DNA from: Kitasatospora sp. MAA19 | GTDB taxonomy: Bacteria > Actinomycetota > Actinomycetes > Streptomycetales > Streptomycetaceae | DNA: 64,000 nucleotides | NCBI RefSeq assembly: GCF_029894125.1 | Contig: NZ_JARXYZ010000017.1 | Location: 102,269 to 166,268, forward strand | Reading direction: 5' to 3' | Shown: positions 16,029-26,931 of the stretch, in pieces | How the letters are laid out: every line of letters starts with the position of its first letter | Numbering within the stretch: the first letter of the stretch is position 1 | Position numbers and translations under genes: made by a program | Notes under the pieces: model-generated | What the model saw: the letters and a program-made list of their open reading frames with translations, nothing else | What the model was told of the DNA's origin: nothing | Databases searched by the model: none

Positions 16029-17276
16029 TCAGCGCTCCGCCACCCCGTGCGCGCCCTGCTCCTCCTCGTCGGGGAGCCGCTGCGCGACGAGCACGGCGAC
16101 GTCGTCGTCGAGGGCGGCACCGTTGTAGGCGAGCAGATCCTGGTGCAGGTGGTTCAAGAGCTCGCGTGGCGGTAGCGCGGTCCAGGCGCGAACGCGCTCG
16201 GTGAGCGGGTAGAAGGCCCCGGTGCGGTCGCGGGTCTCGGTCACGCCGTCGGTGTACAGCAACAGCTGGTCGCCCGGGCGGAAGGGCTCCACGTCGACGT
16301 GGTAGTCGCCGCCGAGCAGCACACCGAGGTTGAGGGGCGGTGACGGATCGCGCGGGGCCAGTTCGGTGACCCGGCCCCGGTCGATGAGCAGTGGAGGGGG
16401 GTGACCGCAGTTGACGATGCGGACCACGGGCTCGTCGCCGGGAATCTCGGCGAGCACCGTGGTGATGAAGCGTTCCTCGCTGCCGGGGAGCTGATCGGCT
16501 CGGCGGCTCATGCTCCGCTCCAGTCTGCGCGCTATCGCGGGCAGATCGGGCTCGTCGTAGGCGGCCTCGCGGAAGGCGGCCAGCATCGTCGCGGCCGTCT
16601 CCACCGCGAGCAGGCCCTTGCCCCGGACATCGCCGATCAGCAGGCGCACACCGTGCGCGGTGTTCATCGCCTCGAAGAGGTCGCCGCCGATCCGGGCCTC
16701 CGCGGCCGCCGACAGGTACAGGGTTTCGAGGCTGACGCGGCCCAGGAGGTGGGGCACCGGGCGCAGCAACACGCGCTGCGCCGTCTCGGCCACCGAGCGC
16801 ACGGTGGCCAGGGTGCGCTCCCGCCGCGTCCGGTGGGCCGCCAGCAGGGCGCCCAGCGCCCCGACCAGCGCCGTGGAGATGTAGGTGAACACGTAGCTGC
16901 GCTCCCACAGATAGCCCACGGTGCGGCCCGCACAGCACGGAGTCCCCGCCAGGACGCCTTCGAGGACCACGGCGAACACCGTGACGGCGCCGACGAAGGC
17001 GGGACCGTGGGCGTAGGCGGCGACGACGGGCAGGGCGATGAGCAGGAAGCTCACCGGCCACTCCACGGGAGTGATCGGTTCCAGCGCCAGGATGGCCGCG
17101 CCGTAGATGGCCGGCAGCCAGCGAATCCAGGCCGGAGGCGCGGGCACCTGCGGCTCCGTGCCGCCCGGCTCCGTTGCACTGTGCCGGTCCGGCCCACCGC
17201 GGTGGAGGAGCCTCACCGCTCGCTCCGATGGCGGGCGCCATCCGGTTCGCGATCCGCCTGTACACCCATGCATCAA
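16029..17276 (-). CDS. Membrane-anchored PP2C-type serine phosphatase (RsbU/SpoIIE-like)
   Basis: Up to 415 residues. An N-terminal membrane domain with about four helices (YGAAILALEPITPVEWPVSF, VVAAYAHGPAFVGAVTVFAV, YVFTYISTALVGALGALLAA) precedes a SpoIIE phosphatase domain: AQRVLLRPVPHLLG, AEARIGGDLFEAM (metal Asp), RLLIGDVRGKGLLAVETAAT (metal Asp), IVNCGHPPPLL, LLLYTDGVTETRD and the terminal DDDVAVLV. Such enzymes dephosphorylate anti-sigma antagonists in stress-sigma control. The start is uncertain: ATG 17276 lacks a ribosome site, whereas GTG 17216 has GGAG 6 bases upstream and may be the true start. It reads as a single gene downstream of the ABC operon. Confidence 0.87.
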   Translation of the reverse strand: MMHGCTGGSRTGWRPPSERAVRLLHRGGPDRHSATEPGGTEPQVPAPPAWIRWLPAIYGAAILALEPITPVEWPVSFLLIALPVVAAYAHGPAFVGAVTVFAVVLEGVLAGTPCCAGRTVGYLWERSYVFTYISTALVGALGALLAAHRTRRERTLATVRSVAETAQRVLLRPVPHLLGRVSLETLYLSAAAEARIGGDLFEAMNTAHGVRLLIGDVRGKGLLAVETAATMLAAFREAAYDEPDLPAIARRLERSMSRRADQLPGSEERFITTVLAEIPGDEPVVRIVNCGHPPPLLIDRGRVTELAPRDPSPPLNLGVLLGGDYHVDVEPFRPGDQLLLYTDGVTETRDRTGAFYPLTERVRAWTALPPRELLNHLHQDLLAYNGAALDDDVAVLVAQRLPDEEEQGAHGVAER

Positions 17277-17402
17277 TCATCACGGCGAAGCCGCCACTGC
17301 CGCCCGTCGGCGGAGTCGATCACGCGACCGCGCGGCGCTCGGGCCGTCGCGCGACGCGGCGGTCCGACTCCGGTGGGTGGGCTTCGGTCGGCACTGCCCT
17401 CG

Positions 17403-18551
17403 CTACCTGCCCCAGATCGTCCGGTACGCCTGCCGGTAGCCCGGCGGGTCCCAGGAGGTCGCCCCGCCGCTGTTGGCGGCCGTGGTGATGTGGGCCGGGG
17501 CGGCGTAGCCGCTGGGGGGCTGGTGGGAGAAGGCGCGGTTGAACTCGTCGATGATCTGCCAGCCCTGCTCGGTGAGGGGTTCGGGGACGGTGGCGGCCTG
17601 GAACTGTCTGCTGTTGATGCGCTGGAAGGCCGAGGGGTCGCCGTCGCCCGCGCCGATGTTGTACGGGGCGGCGTTGCCGGGCCGGCCGGCCGCGCGCAGG
17701 GCGGGCGCGGCATCGGCGAAGTACAGGTCGTTGATGGCGACGGAGTGCGTCCACTGGCCCTGGAAGCCGGCGAGGAGGGCGGAGACCGCCTGGGGGGTGC
17801 GACCGGACGCGTCCGGGATGGGGATGTTCTCGGAGGCCAGCAGCCGCACACCGGGGCAGGTGGCGAGCTCGGCCTTGATCAGTTGGGACTTGGTCCGGGC
17901 GAACGAGGTCGAGTCGTCGGTGAAGACGACGACTCCGGCGTTGCCGTTGGACTCCGCGATGACCCAGTGCGCGCTGATCCGCGCGACGTCGCCGACGCTG
18001 GTGGTGACGTTGCTGTAGAGCGGGGGGTTCTGGCTCGGCCCGGGGGCCGGGGCCGCGTGCCAGCCGATGAGCGGGATGTGCGCCGCGCCGGCCTGCGCGA
18101 CCTGCTGCGAGGTCAGGTTCGGGTCGAAGCCGCCGATGACGATGCCCGAGGGTGCGAGGGCGACCGCCTGGCCGAGGGCCGCCTGGATGCCGGCGGGCGT
18201 GCCCTGCCCGTCGATCACCCGGACGTTCCAGCCGATGACCGTCGCGGCTTCGGTGACGCCCCTGGCGACGCCCGCGACGCCGGGGTTGGTCATGGTCTCG
18301 GCGACGTAGACGACGGTCCTGCCGGGAACCGCCCGGGGGCCGCTGGTGGGGCCGTTCCAGGGGGCGCCGACCTGTTCGGCCTGCCGGACGTCCGCCTCCG
18401 CCCTGGCGAGGGTGGCGGGGCAGCCGGCGCCCGACGCCCCCGGGGCGGCGGCCCCGGTTCCGGCCGGCAGGCCGCGCTGGCAGCCGGCCAGCGCGGTGGC
18501 GGCCGTGGCCAGCAGGACTGCCGCCAGCACCGCCGCGGCACCACGGTTCAC
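17403..18551 (-). CDS. Sugar ABC transporter substrate-binding lipoprotein
   Basis: A 382-residue exported lipoprotein. GTG at 18551 overlaps the permease stop as GTGA, showing translational coupling. The signal (AAVLAAVLLATAATALAGCQ) ends in an LAGC lipobox, Cys about residue 24. The mature part is a type I periplasmic-binding fold: TVVYVAETMTNPGVAGVARG, GWNVRVIDGQGTPAGIQAAL, LAPSGIVIGGFDPN, VVVFTDDSTSFARTKSQLIK and AINDLYFADAAPAL. It resembles RbsB/XylF-type proteins but its ligand cannot be named. It is the last gene of an ATPase-permease-binding protein operon. Confidence 0.87.
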   Translation of the reverse strand: MNRGAAAVLAAVLLATAATALAGCQRGLPAGTGAAAPGASGAGCPATLARAEADVRQAEQVGAPWNGPTSGPRAVPGRTVVYVAETMTNPGVAGVARGVTEAATVIGWNVRVIDGQGTPAGIQAALGQAVALAPSGIVIGGFDPNLTSQQVAQAGAAHIPLIGWHAAPAPGPSQNPPLYSNVTTSVGDVARISAHWVIAESNGNAGVVVFTDDSTSFARTKSQLIKAELATCPGVRLLASENIPIPDASGRTPQAVSALLAGFQGQWTHSVAINDLYFADAAPALRAAGRPGNAAPYNIGAGDGDPSAFQRINSRQFQAATVPEPLTEQGWQIIDEFNRAFSHQPPSGYAAPAHITTAANSGGATSWDPPGYRQAYRTIWGR

Positions 18552-19608
18552 GGCGTGTCCCGGGAGAGCGCCCGGTCCGTCGGCGGCGGTGCGGGCGGAC
18601 GGCGGGTCTCGCCGGCGCCGGCGCGCAGCCGGCGGCGTGCCGAGTAGCCCGCCAGGCCGACGGCGAGGAGCAGCGTCGCGCCGTTGAACAGCGGCACGGC
18701 CCAGAAGTCGGCGCCGAGCTGCCCCATACCGGCCAGGCCGATGGCGAGGACGGCGACGGCGACCACGGTGCCCAGGGGGTTGGCCCGTCCGGGTTTGATC
18801 GCGGTGGAGCCGAGCAGCGCGCCGACGAACGCGGGCAGCAGGTATTCCAGGCCGACGCTCGGGTTGCCGATCTGCTGCTGCGCGGCGAGTAGGACCCCCG
18901 CGAAGCCGACGACCAGGCCCGATCCGGCGAAGGCGTAGACGCTGTAGCGGCGGACGGGGATGCCGACGAGCTCGGCGGCGCGTGGGTTGGAGCCGATGAC
19001 GTACAGGTACCGGCCGAGCGGCAGCCGCTCCAGCAGCAGCCACAGGGCGACCGCGAGTGCGAGCACGTAGGACGCGGACACCGGCAGTCCGAGGAAGGTG
19101 GAGTCGTAGAGGTCGGTGAAGGCGACCGGCAGACCGCCCGCGCCGGGGACGATCCGGGCGCCGCCGGTGATCCAGCCGGTGAAGGCGTACAGGATGCTCC
19201 CGGTGCCGAGCGTGGCGATGAAGGAGTCGATCCGCCCGAACTCGACGACGACACCGTTGAGGGCCCCGAAGGCGGCTGCGCCCAGGACCACCACCAGGCA
19301 GGCGAGCGGCCAGGGCCAGTTGCCGTCGACGACGAGCCGCAGGACCAGGACGTGCGCGAGACCGAGGCCGTAGCCGATGGACAGGTCGAACTTGCCGGTG
19401 GCGATCGGGAGCGTCGCACCGAGCGCGAGGATGGCGGGGATCGACTGGTTGGACAGGATCGAGGAGACGTTGTCGAGGGTGGGGAAGGTGTCCGGCAGCG
19501 CGACGGAGAAGGCCAGGAACAGCAGGGCGGCGAGGACTGGCAGGCCGTAGCCGCCGATCAGGTGCCCGTGCCGGCGGCCCCGCGGGGACCGGCGGGAGGG
19601 GGTCGCGG

Positions 19609-19612
<4 letters not shown>
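18548..19612 (-). CDS. Sugar ABC transporter permease (RbsC-like)
   Basis: A 354-residue inner-membrane protein. The ATG at 19612 overlaps the ATPase stop as ATGA, and its own stop overlaps the next start. About ten membrane segments are visible, with family marks LGATLPIATGKFDLSIGYGL, FGALNGVVVEFGRIDSFIAT, LGTGSILYAFTGWI, GRYLYVIGSNPRAAELVGIP and FVGALLGSTAIKPGRANPLG. A basic Pro-rich tail ends the protein. It forms the channel for the RbsA/RbsB-like neighbours. Confidence 0.9.
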
Positions 19613-21171
<1,559 letters not shown>

Positions 21172-21296
21172 GGGTCACCGTCCCTGCCGGCTCGGCCCGG
21201 CCGTCGTGGTCTCGACACGCCACGGTCCCCGGTGGTGTCCGCGAGGAGCGGTGTCCGCGGGGGTTGTGTCCGAGGGGGTCGTGTCCGGAAGGCGGC

Positions 21297-24170
21297 TCAT
21301 TCGAGCCCGGGGATGTCGGCGAACCCGCTCTCGAGGAAGTGGCTCTCGAAGAGGTCGGGGATGCCGCTGTCCGCGTCCAGGGCGCATTCGGCCCAGATGA
21401 CCTTGCCCCGGGCGGTGTGGCGGGTGCCCCAGGCCTGGGTGAGCTGGGCGACGAGGAACAGGCCGCGGCCGCCCTCGTCGGTGGTGGCCGCGTGGCGCAG
21501 GTGCGGGGCGGTGCTGCTGCCGTCGGAGACCTCGCAGATCAGGGTGCGGTCGTGGATCAGACGGACCCGGATGGGCTCGGTGCCGTAGCGGATGGCGTTG
21601 GTGACCAGCTCGCTGAGCAGCAGTTCGGTGACGAAGGCGACCTCGTCCAGCCCCCAGTCGCTCAGCCGGCGGGCGGCGGCGACGCGGATCTCGGAGACGC
21701 GGGCCGGGTCGGCGGGCAGGTCCCAGGTGGCGATCCGGTCGGGGTGGAGGGCGTGGGTGCGGGCGATGAGCAGCGTGACGTCGTCGACCGGGTGTTCCGG
21801 CACCACGGTCTCCACGACCGCGCGGCAGGTGTCGTCGGGTGAGCGGTTCGGGCGGGCCAGGGCGGCGCGCAGCCGGTCGAGGGCCGCGTCGGGGTCGCGT
21901 TGGTGGTCTTCGAGGAGTCCGTCGGAGTACAGGACCAGCTGACTGCCCTCGGGGAGGTGGAACTCGGAGCTTTCGAACGGCAGACCGCCCAGGCCGAGCG
22001 GGGGACCGGCGGGGAGGTCGGGGAGGGTGACCGTGCCGTCCGGGTGGACCACCGCGGGTGGCGGGTGGCCGGCGCGGGCCATGGTGCAGCGCTGCGAGGT
22101 CGGGTCGTAGACGGCGTACAGGCAGGAGGCGCCGACGATGCCGTCGTTGCCGGTGGCGGGCTCCGGGCCGTCCTCGTCCCGGTCCAGGCGCCCCACGAGG
22201 TTGTCCAGGTGGGTGAGGAGCTCGTCGGGCGCGAGGTCGAGTTCGGTGAAGTTGTGCACGGCGGTGCGCAGGCGGCCCATGGTGGCGGCGGCGTGCAGTC
22301 CGCGGCCGACGACGTCGCCGACGACCAGGGCGACCCGGGCACCGGAGAGGGGGATGACGTCGAACCAGTCCCCGCGCACCCCGGACTCGGCGGGCAGGTA
22401 GAGGTGGGCGACCTCGACGGCGCTCTGCTCGGGCAGGCTGCGCGGGAGCAGGCTGCGCTGGAGGGCCAGGACCACGGCGTGTTCGCGGGTGTAGCGGCGG
22501 GCGTTGTCGATGCAGATGGCGGCGCGGGTGGCCAGCTCCTGGGCCAGCGAGCGGTCGTCGTCCCCGTAGGGGGCGGGGTCCTGCGCGCGGTAGAAGCAGG
22601 CGATGCCCAGCACGACGCCGCGGGCCAGCAGCGGGACGGCGATGAGGGAGTGGACCTGGTGCGCGAAGAGGCGCTCGGCCGCCTCGGGGCCCTGTGCGAT
22701 CCAGCCGGGGGCGTTGCGCAGATCGGGTTCCAGCACCGTCTGTCCGCTGGCCAGGCAGCGGCGATGGGGCGTGCTGGGGTTGAGGTCGACCCGTTCGCCG
22801 ACCGGGTAGAAGGGGCAGTCGGTGCGGATGCCGTGGACCACCGTGCGGTGCAGCTCGTTGCCGGGGTGGGTGGGCTCCTCGCCGCGCAGGACGGTCTCGG
22901 GCAGGTCGATGGTGACGTAGTCGGCCAGCCGCGGGACGGCCATCTCGGCGAGTTCCCAGGCGGTGCGGCTCACGTCCAGGGTGGTGCCGATGCGGGTGCT
23001 GGCCTCGGACAGCAGCTCCAGGCGGCGGCGGGCCGCGACGGCGTACTGCCCCACGCCCGGCTCGCCCAGCAGCAGCAGCCTGGTGACCGCGCCGCCCGCG
23101 GGGGCGGCCGGCGCCGTGGCCGCGCGGTCGGGTGCGTCGCCCGGAGGGTGGCCGAGCGGTGGTACGGCGGAGGTTGCGGCGGGCGCCGGGGGGCCGACCG
23201 GCCGGCCGGCCCGGTCGGGGGTGGTGAGCCGGGGCAGTGAGTCGCCGTGCAGGACCGCCTCGATGACGAAGCCCTCCACCCCGGACGGGCTGGTCAGCGG
23301 GCGGCTCAACAGGGTGACCTGCCGGCCGTGGGAGAGGGCCACCTCGACCGCGGTGCGCTGGGCCGAGGAGATCAGCTCGGTGGCGATCTGTTCGAGCAGC
23401 ATCTGGTCGCGCCGGTCCAGCCCGCTTCGGGGCAGCTCGTCCATCCCGACCAGGCGCCCGTCCCCGGCCGCCTCGCCGGTCTGCGCGTGCTGCCTGGAGT
23501 CGAGGTACGCGCGCAGCAGGGCGCGCTCCCGCGCCGAACTCTGCGCCAGCAGGCGCCGCTCGATGGCGGTGGCGGCCTTGCGGATCAGGATCTCCAGCTG
23601 GGGGTCCGCGTACGTGCGCGGATAGCCGAAGCAGAGGACGCCCTCGATCCGTCCGCTGAGGGGGTCGCGGACGGGAGTCGCCGTGCAGGCGTTCGACTGG
23701 GCGCGCTCGGCGAAGTGCTCGGCTCCGAAGATGTGGACGAGCCGCCGTTCCGCGAGCGCCAGCCCGATGCCGTTGGTCCCCCCGTACTGCTCGGCGAACA
23801 CGAAGCCCGGGACGCTCTGGATCGCGGGCAGCTGCCTGACCATGGACGCTTCGCCGAAACGGCGTTGCAGCACCGCTCCGTCCGCGTCGGCCAGGGCCAC
23901 GTTCATCCGGCTGCCGGCGAACCTGGAGGCCAGCCGGTCCAGCACGGGCCTGGCAGCGCGGACCAGCCGGCCGTCCAGATCGATGTCCGGCCGGTACGGA
24001 AGCCCGGACCGGTCCGGTGAGAGCCCCAGTGAGCGGCAGCGCTGCCAGGAGTCCAGGATCAGACTCCGCACGCCGCCCTCGATCGGTTCACCGAGCATGA
24101 ACCGCTCCCGGACCCGTGTGGGGCCGGTCGGCACCTCACTCGAAGCTGTCATGATCGCCACAGCGCTCAC
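21297..24170 (-). CDS. Multidomain stress sensor: AcoR-like GAF, second GAF, PP2C phosphatase, RsbW-like ATPase
   Basis: 957 residues. Residues ~25-220 resemble the N-terminal sensory part of AcoR-type activators (LILDSWQRCRSLGLSPDRSG, YGGTNGIGLALAERR, ATPVRDPLSGRIEGVLCF). A Pro/Ala linker leads to a second GAF (~395-545, LLSEASTRIGTTLDVSRTAW). A SpoIIE phosphatase follows (LQRSLLPRSLP, VALVVGDVVGRGLHAAATMG, ARAGHPPPAV, LVLYSDGLLED), and the C-terminus is a GHKL anti-sigma ATPase (LLLSELVTNAIRYG, DEGGRGLFLVAQL). In the phosphatase the usual GGDW is RGDW. Combining phosphatase and kinase in one protein suggests a self-contained partner-switch sensor. Start GTG 24170 is used; ATG 24152 is an alternative. 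An AT-rich promoter patch lies at 24185-24225, shared with a divergent hydrolase. Confidence 0.87.
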   Translation of the reverse strand: MSAVAIMTASSEVPTGPTRVRERFMLGEPIEGGVRSLILDSWQRCRSLGLSPDRSGLPYRPDIDLDGRLVRAARPVLDRLASRFAGSRMNVALADADGAVLQRRFGEASMVRQLPAIQSVPGFVFAEQYGGTNGIGLALAERRLVHIFGAEHFAERAQSNACTATPVRDPLSGRIEGVLCFGYPRTYADPQLEILIRKAATAIERRLLAQSSARERALLRAYLDSRQHAQTGEAAGDGRLVGMDELPRSGLDRRDQMLLEQIATELISSAQRTAVEVALSHGRQVTLLSRPLTSPSGVEGFVIEAVLHGDSLPRLTTPDRAGRPVGPPAPAATSAVPPLGHPPGDAPDRAATAPAAPAGGAVTRLLLLGEPGVGQYAVAARRRLELLSEASTRIGTTLDVSRTAWELAEMAVPRLADYVTIDLPETVLRGEEPTHPGNELHRTVVHGIRTDCPFYPVGERVDLNPSTPHRRCLASGQTVLEPDLRNAPGWIAQGPEAAERLFAHQVHSLIAVPLLARGVVLGIACFYRAQDPAPYGDDDRSLAQELATRAAICIDNARRYTREHAVVLALQRSLLPRSLPEQSAVEVAHLYLPAESGVRGDWFDVIPLSGARVALVVGDVVGRGLHAAATMGRLRTAVHNFTELDLAPDELLTHLDNLVGRLDRDEDGPEPATGNDGIVGASCLYAVYDPTSQRCTMARAGHPPPAVVHPDGTVTLPDLPAGPPLGLGGLPFESSEFHLPEGSQLVLYSDGLLEDHQRDPDAALDRLRAALARPNRSPDDTCRAVVETVVPEHPVDDVTLLIARTHALHPDRIATWDLPADPARVSEIRVAAARRLSDWGLDEVAFVTELLLSELVTNAIRYGTEPIRVRLIHDRTLICEVSDGSSTAPHLRHAATTDEGGRGLFLVAQLTQAWGTRHTARGKVIWAECALDADSGIPDLFESHFLESGFADIPGLE

Positions 24171-24316
24171 ATTCCGTGGAGCTGTACCCTTCGGTGCAAT
24201 ATTAGGACTTTGCCTATAAAGAGGCTTATCGCCGGATTGCGCAGACCTCCGGCACAGTGGCGGCGTGGTGACCGTTACCGCATCATCGGCAGTGCGGGGG
24301 ACGGCTGAGGAGCGCC

Positions 24317-25225
24317 ATGACCAGTGCCAATGGGCCGGCGATGACCCGCGACGAGTTCGACGCTCTCTTCGAGCGGATCCGGCGCGACCGTCTCCCCGGG
24401 CCGGTCGAAGGAAGACGGCGGGTGGCGGCTGCCGGACTCGTACGCACGGGTGAGGTCGTCGCCATGGGGCGGCCGTGGGACCGCGTGCCGGGGCCCGACA
24501 ACCCCAGGCCGGCGCTGCACCAGATGACCGAGCTGGCGGACGTCATGGCCCCCGAGCCGACCGCGTACCGGGACTTCATCGCCTCCGACTACCACGGCAA
24601 GGCGCAGACGCACCTGGACGCGCTCTGCCACATCGCGTACGGCGGACTGCTCTTCGCGGGAGTGCGGGCCCGGGAGGTGGTCTCCTCGCAAGGTGCCGCC
24701 TACGGCGCGGTGACCGACCTGCTGCCCGGGCTGGTGGGGCGGGGTGTCCTGCTGGACGTGGCACGCCTGCAGGGCCGCGCCTGGCTGGAGCCGGGCGAGG
24801 CGGTCGGCGGCCCGGAGCTGTTGGTCTGTGCCGAGGAACAGGGCAGCCCGTTCCACCCCGGAGACATCGTCCTGGTCCGCACGGGCCACCTCGCCCGACG
24901 CGAGCGGCTCGGCGGGTGGGACCCGGACACCCTCAGCGCGGGACTGCATCCGGGCGCGATGCGCGTGCTGAGCGAGTCACGGGCCTCGGCGCTGGGCGGC
25001 GACGGCGACAGCGACGTGCGGCCGAGCCCGGTCGAGGGCGTCCACTCGCCGATCCATGTGCTGGCCATCACCGCCCTGGGCCTGCCGCTGATCGACAACC
25101 TGGACCTGGAGCCGCTGGCCGAGGCGTGCGCGCGCACCTCGCGATGGGAGTTCCTCTTCGTCGCCGCACCCCTGAACATCCCTGGCGGCACCGGGTCCCC
25201 GGTCAATCCGCTCGCGGTGTTCTGA
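24317..25225 (+). CDS. Cyclase-family metal hydrolase (kynurenine formamidase-like fold)
   Basis: 302 residues. The ATG has GAGGAGC upstream. The PF04199 motif is seen as HGKAQTHLDALCH, giving metal ligands His93, His99, Asp101 and His105. Later family segments are LLPGLVGRGVLLDVARLQG, HPGDIVLVRTGHLARR and VEGVHSPIHVLAITALGLPL. These enzymes hydrolyse amides or lactams, for example N-formylkynurenine or isatin, but this longer branch has no assigned substrate. It is transcribed away from the PP2C sensor and converges with the secreted repeat protein. Confidence 0.88.
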   Translation: MTSANGPAMTRDEFDALFERIRRDRLPGPVEGRRRVAAAGLVRTGEVVAMGRPWDRVPGPDNPRPALHQMTELADVMAPEPTAYRDFIASDYHGKAQTHLDALCHIAYGGLLFAGVRAREVVSSQGAAYGAVTDLLPGLVGRGVLLDVARLQGRAWLEPGEAVGGPELLVCAEEQGSPFHPGDIVLVRTGHLARRERLGGWDPDTLSAGLHPGAMRVLSESRASALGGDGDSDVRPSPVEGVHSPIHVLAITALGLPLIDNLDLEPLAEACARTSRWEFLFVAAPLNIPGGTGSPVNPLAVF

Positions 25226-25300
25226 GCGGGGCCGGGAGCCGGTCCGCGCCGTCGTGACGCAGGCGTGAGCGCACCGCCTCCCGTGCTCCGGGCGACACCG

Positions 25301-25948
25301 TCACCATTCGTCGTAGTCGCGGATCACCCGGAAGCTGCCCACGACGCCGTCGTGACCGAACGCGACCCCGTGGCCGGAACGGGCCGCGACGCCGTTGGTG
25401 GAGCTGTGGGGACCCACGGTGGCGACCGGACCGCCGTTGTCACAGGAGAAGCCGCGGTAGACCTCGACGGTCCTCCGGCTGTCGTTGAAGACGCTGAAGC
25501 TGCGGGCGCCCAATCCGCTGGCCGCAGTGATGCAGCCCTCGGAGGAGGCGGAGTACGTGCGTTCGTTGAAGTAGATCCTTCCTTCTTCCCGGTGGCCGCG
25601 TCCGCCCTCCCCGCGGTCTCGGCCCTCGCGTCCGCCCTCCCCGCGGTCTCGGCCCTCGCGTCCGCCCTCCCCGCGGTCTCGGCCCTCCTCCTTCCCTCCG
25701 CCCCCGCCCCCGCCCCCGCCGCCGCCCGCGACGGCCTCGGCCGGGGCGGCTTGCTGGGCAGCCGGTGCCGCCGGGGCAGCTGGTGCGGCCGGTGCCGCCG
25801 GGGCGGCCTGCTGGACGGGCGGGGCGGCCTGCTGGACAGGCGGGGACCCCGGCTTGGATTCGTCGATCGAGGCGTAGGTGATACCGGTGGCGGCAAGGAC
25901 CGCCGCGCCTACTCCGGCAGCGGCCACGGCCAATCTGCGCGTGCGCAT
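25301..25948 (-). CDS. Secreted repeat-rich protein of unknown function
   Basis: 215 residues. The ATG has an AGAGAG-rich leader. A signal peptide (RRLAVAAAGVGAAVLAATG) is followed by three low-complexity blocks: VQQAAP/AAP repeats (~37-70), a run of glycines, and about three copies of a 10-residue charged unit, GRDRGEGGRE. The C-terminal ~90 residues look globular, with one possible disulfide pair (EGCITAASG and FSCDNGG) and a motif-like RTVEVYRGFSCDN. No family was recognised. The layout suggests a surface-displayed small domain on a flexible stalk. The repeats are nearly identical in DNA, so the stalk length may vary between strains. Confidence 0.75.
   Translation of the reverse strand: MRTRRLAVAAAGVGAAVLAATGITYASIDESKPGSPPVQQAAPPVQQAAPAAPAAPAAPAAPAAQQAAPAEAVAGGGGGGGGGGGKEEGRDRGEGGREGRDRGEGGREGRDRGEGGRGHREEGRIYFNERTYSASSEGCITAASGLGARSFSVFNDSRRTVEVYRGFSCDNGGPVATVGPHSSTNGVAARSGHGVAFGHDGVVGSFRVIRDYDEW
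25594..25687. repeat. 30-bp tandem repeat inside the secreted protein gene
   Basis: Two perfect 30-bp copies starting CCGCGGTCTCGGCCCTCGCG at 25611 and 25641, with partial copies on both sides. In frame (10 codons), so copy-number changes would keep the protein open. Confidence 0.9.
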
Positions 25949-26404
25949 GTCACTTCTCTCTGTTTCACGGATGTCGGCCGGATGACCGACCTGCGACGAA
26001 CGTAAAGACGGCCCTTGGGGTTGTCATGCCGGACATGTCCAAGGTGTGACGCGATGGGTCCAGTCGGGTGGAAACGCAGCGCGTATCGCATACCGATGAG
26101 GGATCGGCACCGCACACGGTGTCGTCCGGGTCGAGATCCGTTCTGCGCGGCCGTCCGTCAACGCGCGGATGAAACCGACCACTTGGAAGGGCTGGTCAAC
26201 CGGTCGGCGGGCGCGCCGCCGGTGGTTTCGGACAGGGGGCTCCGGACCGAACGCGGCTCCGAGCAGGAGCCTCACCCGATGAGGTGAACAGTCCGGCGGA
26301 GATCCGCTATGTCCCGATTGTCGGAGCGGGTGAGTGGGCCGCTCGGATGGGATGGCGGTGAAGGTCCCGTCACCGAACCACCCCGCCACACCGCCGGAGC
26401 AGAC
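25949..26404. other. Intergenic region, no gene seen
   Basis: 456 bp between divergent genes for two secreted proteins. Both promoters should be here. No clear operator, RNA gene or conserved ORF could be identified. Confidence 0.5.
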
Positions 26405-26929
26405 ATGAAGGTCCCAGGAACCAGGCTCGCCCAACTCGCGGCCGTCGCAGTGAGCACGCTGTCGCTCGGCACCATCACCGCGGCCGCCACGCCCGCCGTG
26501 GCGCAGCCCCCGATCTGCGGCGGGACGGACTGCCCCAGCCTGGCGCCCGCCGGCCTGAGTGCCAGCCAGGGCACCCTGAACATCACCTCCATGCAGCTGG
26601 AGAACATCACCGCCAGCGCCACCGACGTCCGCACCGGACGACCGCTGGTCGGCGCGCTGATCCGCTTCTACACCTCCGGCGGCCGGCTGCTGGGCTCGGC
26701 CTACACCAACTACGGTGGCATGGCCGGCATCACCGCCTCGGAGAACCTCGGCCCCGGCACCATTCAGGAACTGCTGAACGGCTACGACGCCGTCCTGGTC
26801 GGCGACGGCGTCTACGTTCCGGCCACGGCGCACGCGGCGATCACCATCGGCACGGACTGCGCCAGCACGCCGCCCCCCAGCGACCGCCGGCTCAAGTGCG
26901 CCGTCGTCCCGGTCGACTGGAGCCGCTGA
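26405..26929 (+). CDS. Secreted Ig-like protein ending in the start of a peptidase S74 chaperone motif
   Basis: 174 residues. The ATG at 26405 has a GGAG 6 bases upstream. Residues ~1-33 are a signal peptide (LSLGTITAAATPAVAQ). The mature part has a beta-sandwich look (DVRTGRPLVGALIRFYTSGG, AYTNYGGMAGITASENLG) like bacterial Ig-like domains, with Cys residues at its ends. The final residues, SDRRLKCAVVPVDWSR, match the opening of the intramolecular chaperone (S74) domain of phage tail spikes, including the Ser-Asp and Lys of the autoprocessing site. The gene then stops, and the rest of the domain is encoded by the next ORF 2 bp later. It begins a four-gene operon with glycosyltransferase and PqqD-like genes. 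Confidence 0.7.
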   Translation: MKVPGTRLAQLAAVAVSTLSLGTITAAATPAVAQPPICGGTDCPSLAPAGLSASQGTLNITSMQLENITASATDVRTGRPLVGALIRFYTSGGRLLGSAYTNYGGMAGITASENLGPGTIQELLNGYDAVLVGDGVYVPATAHAAITIGTDCASTPPPSDRRLKCAVVPVDWSR

Positions 26930-26931
26930 CC

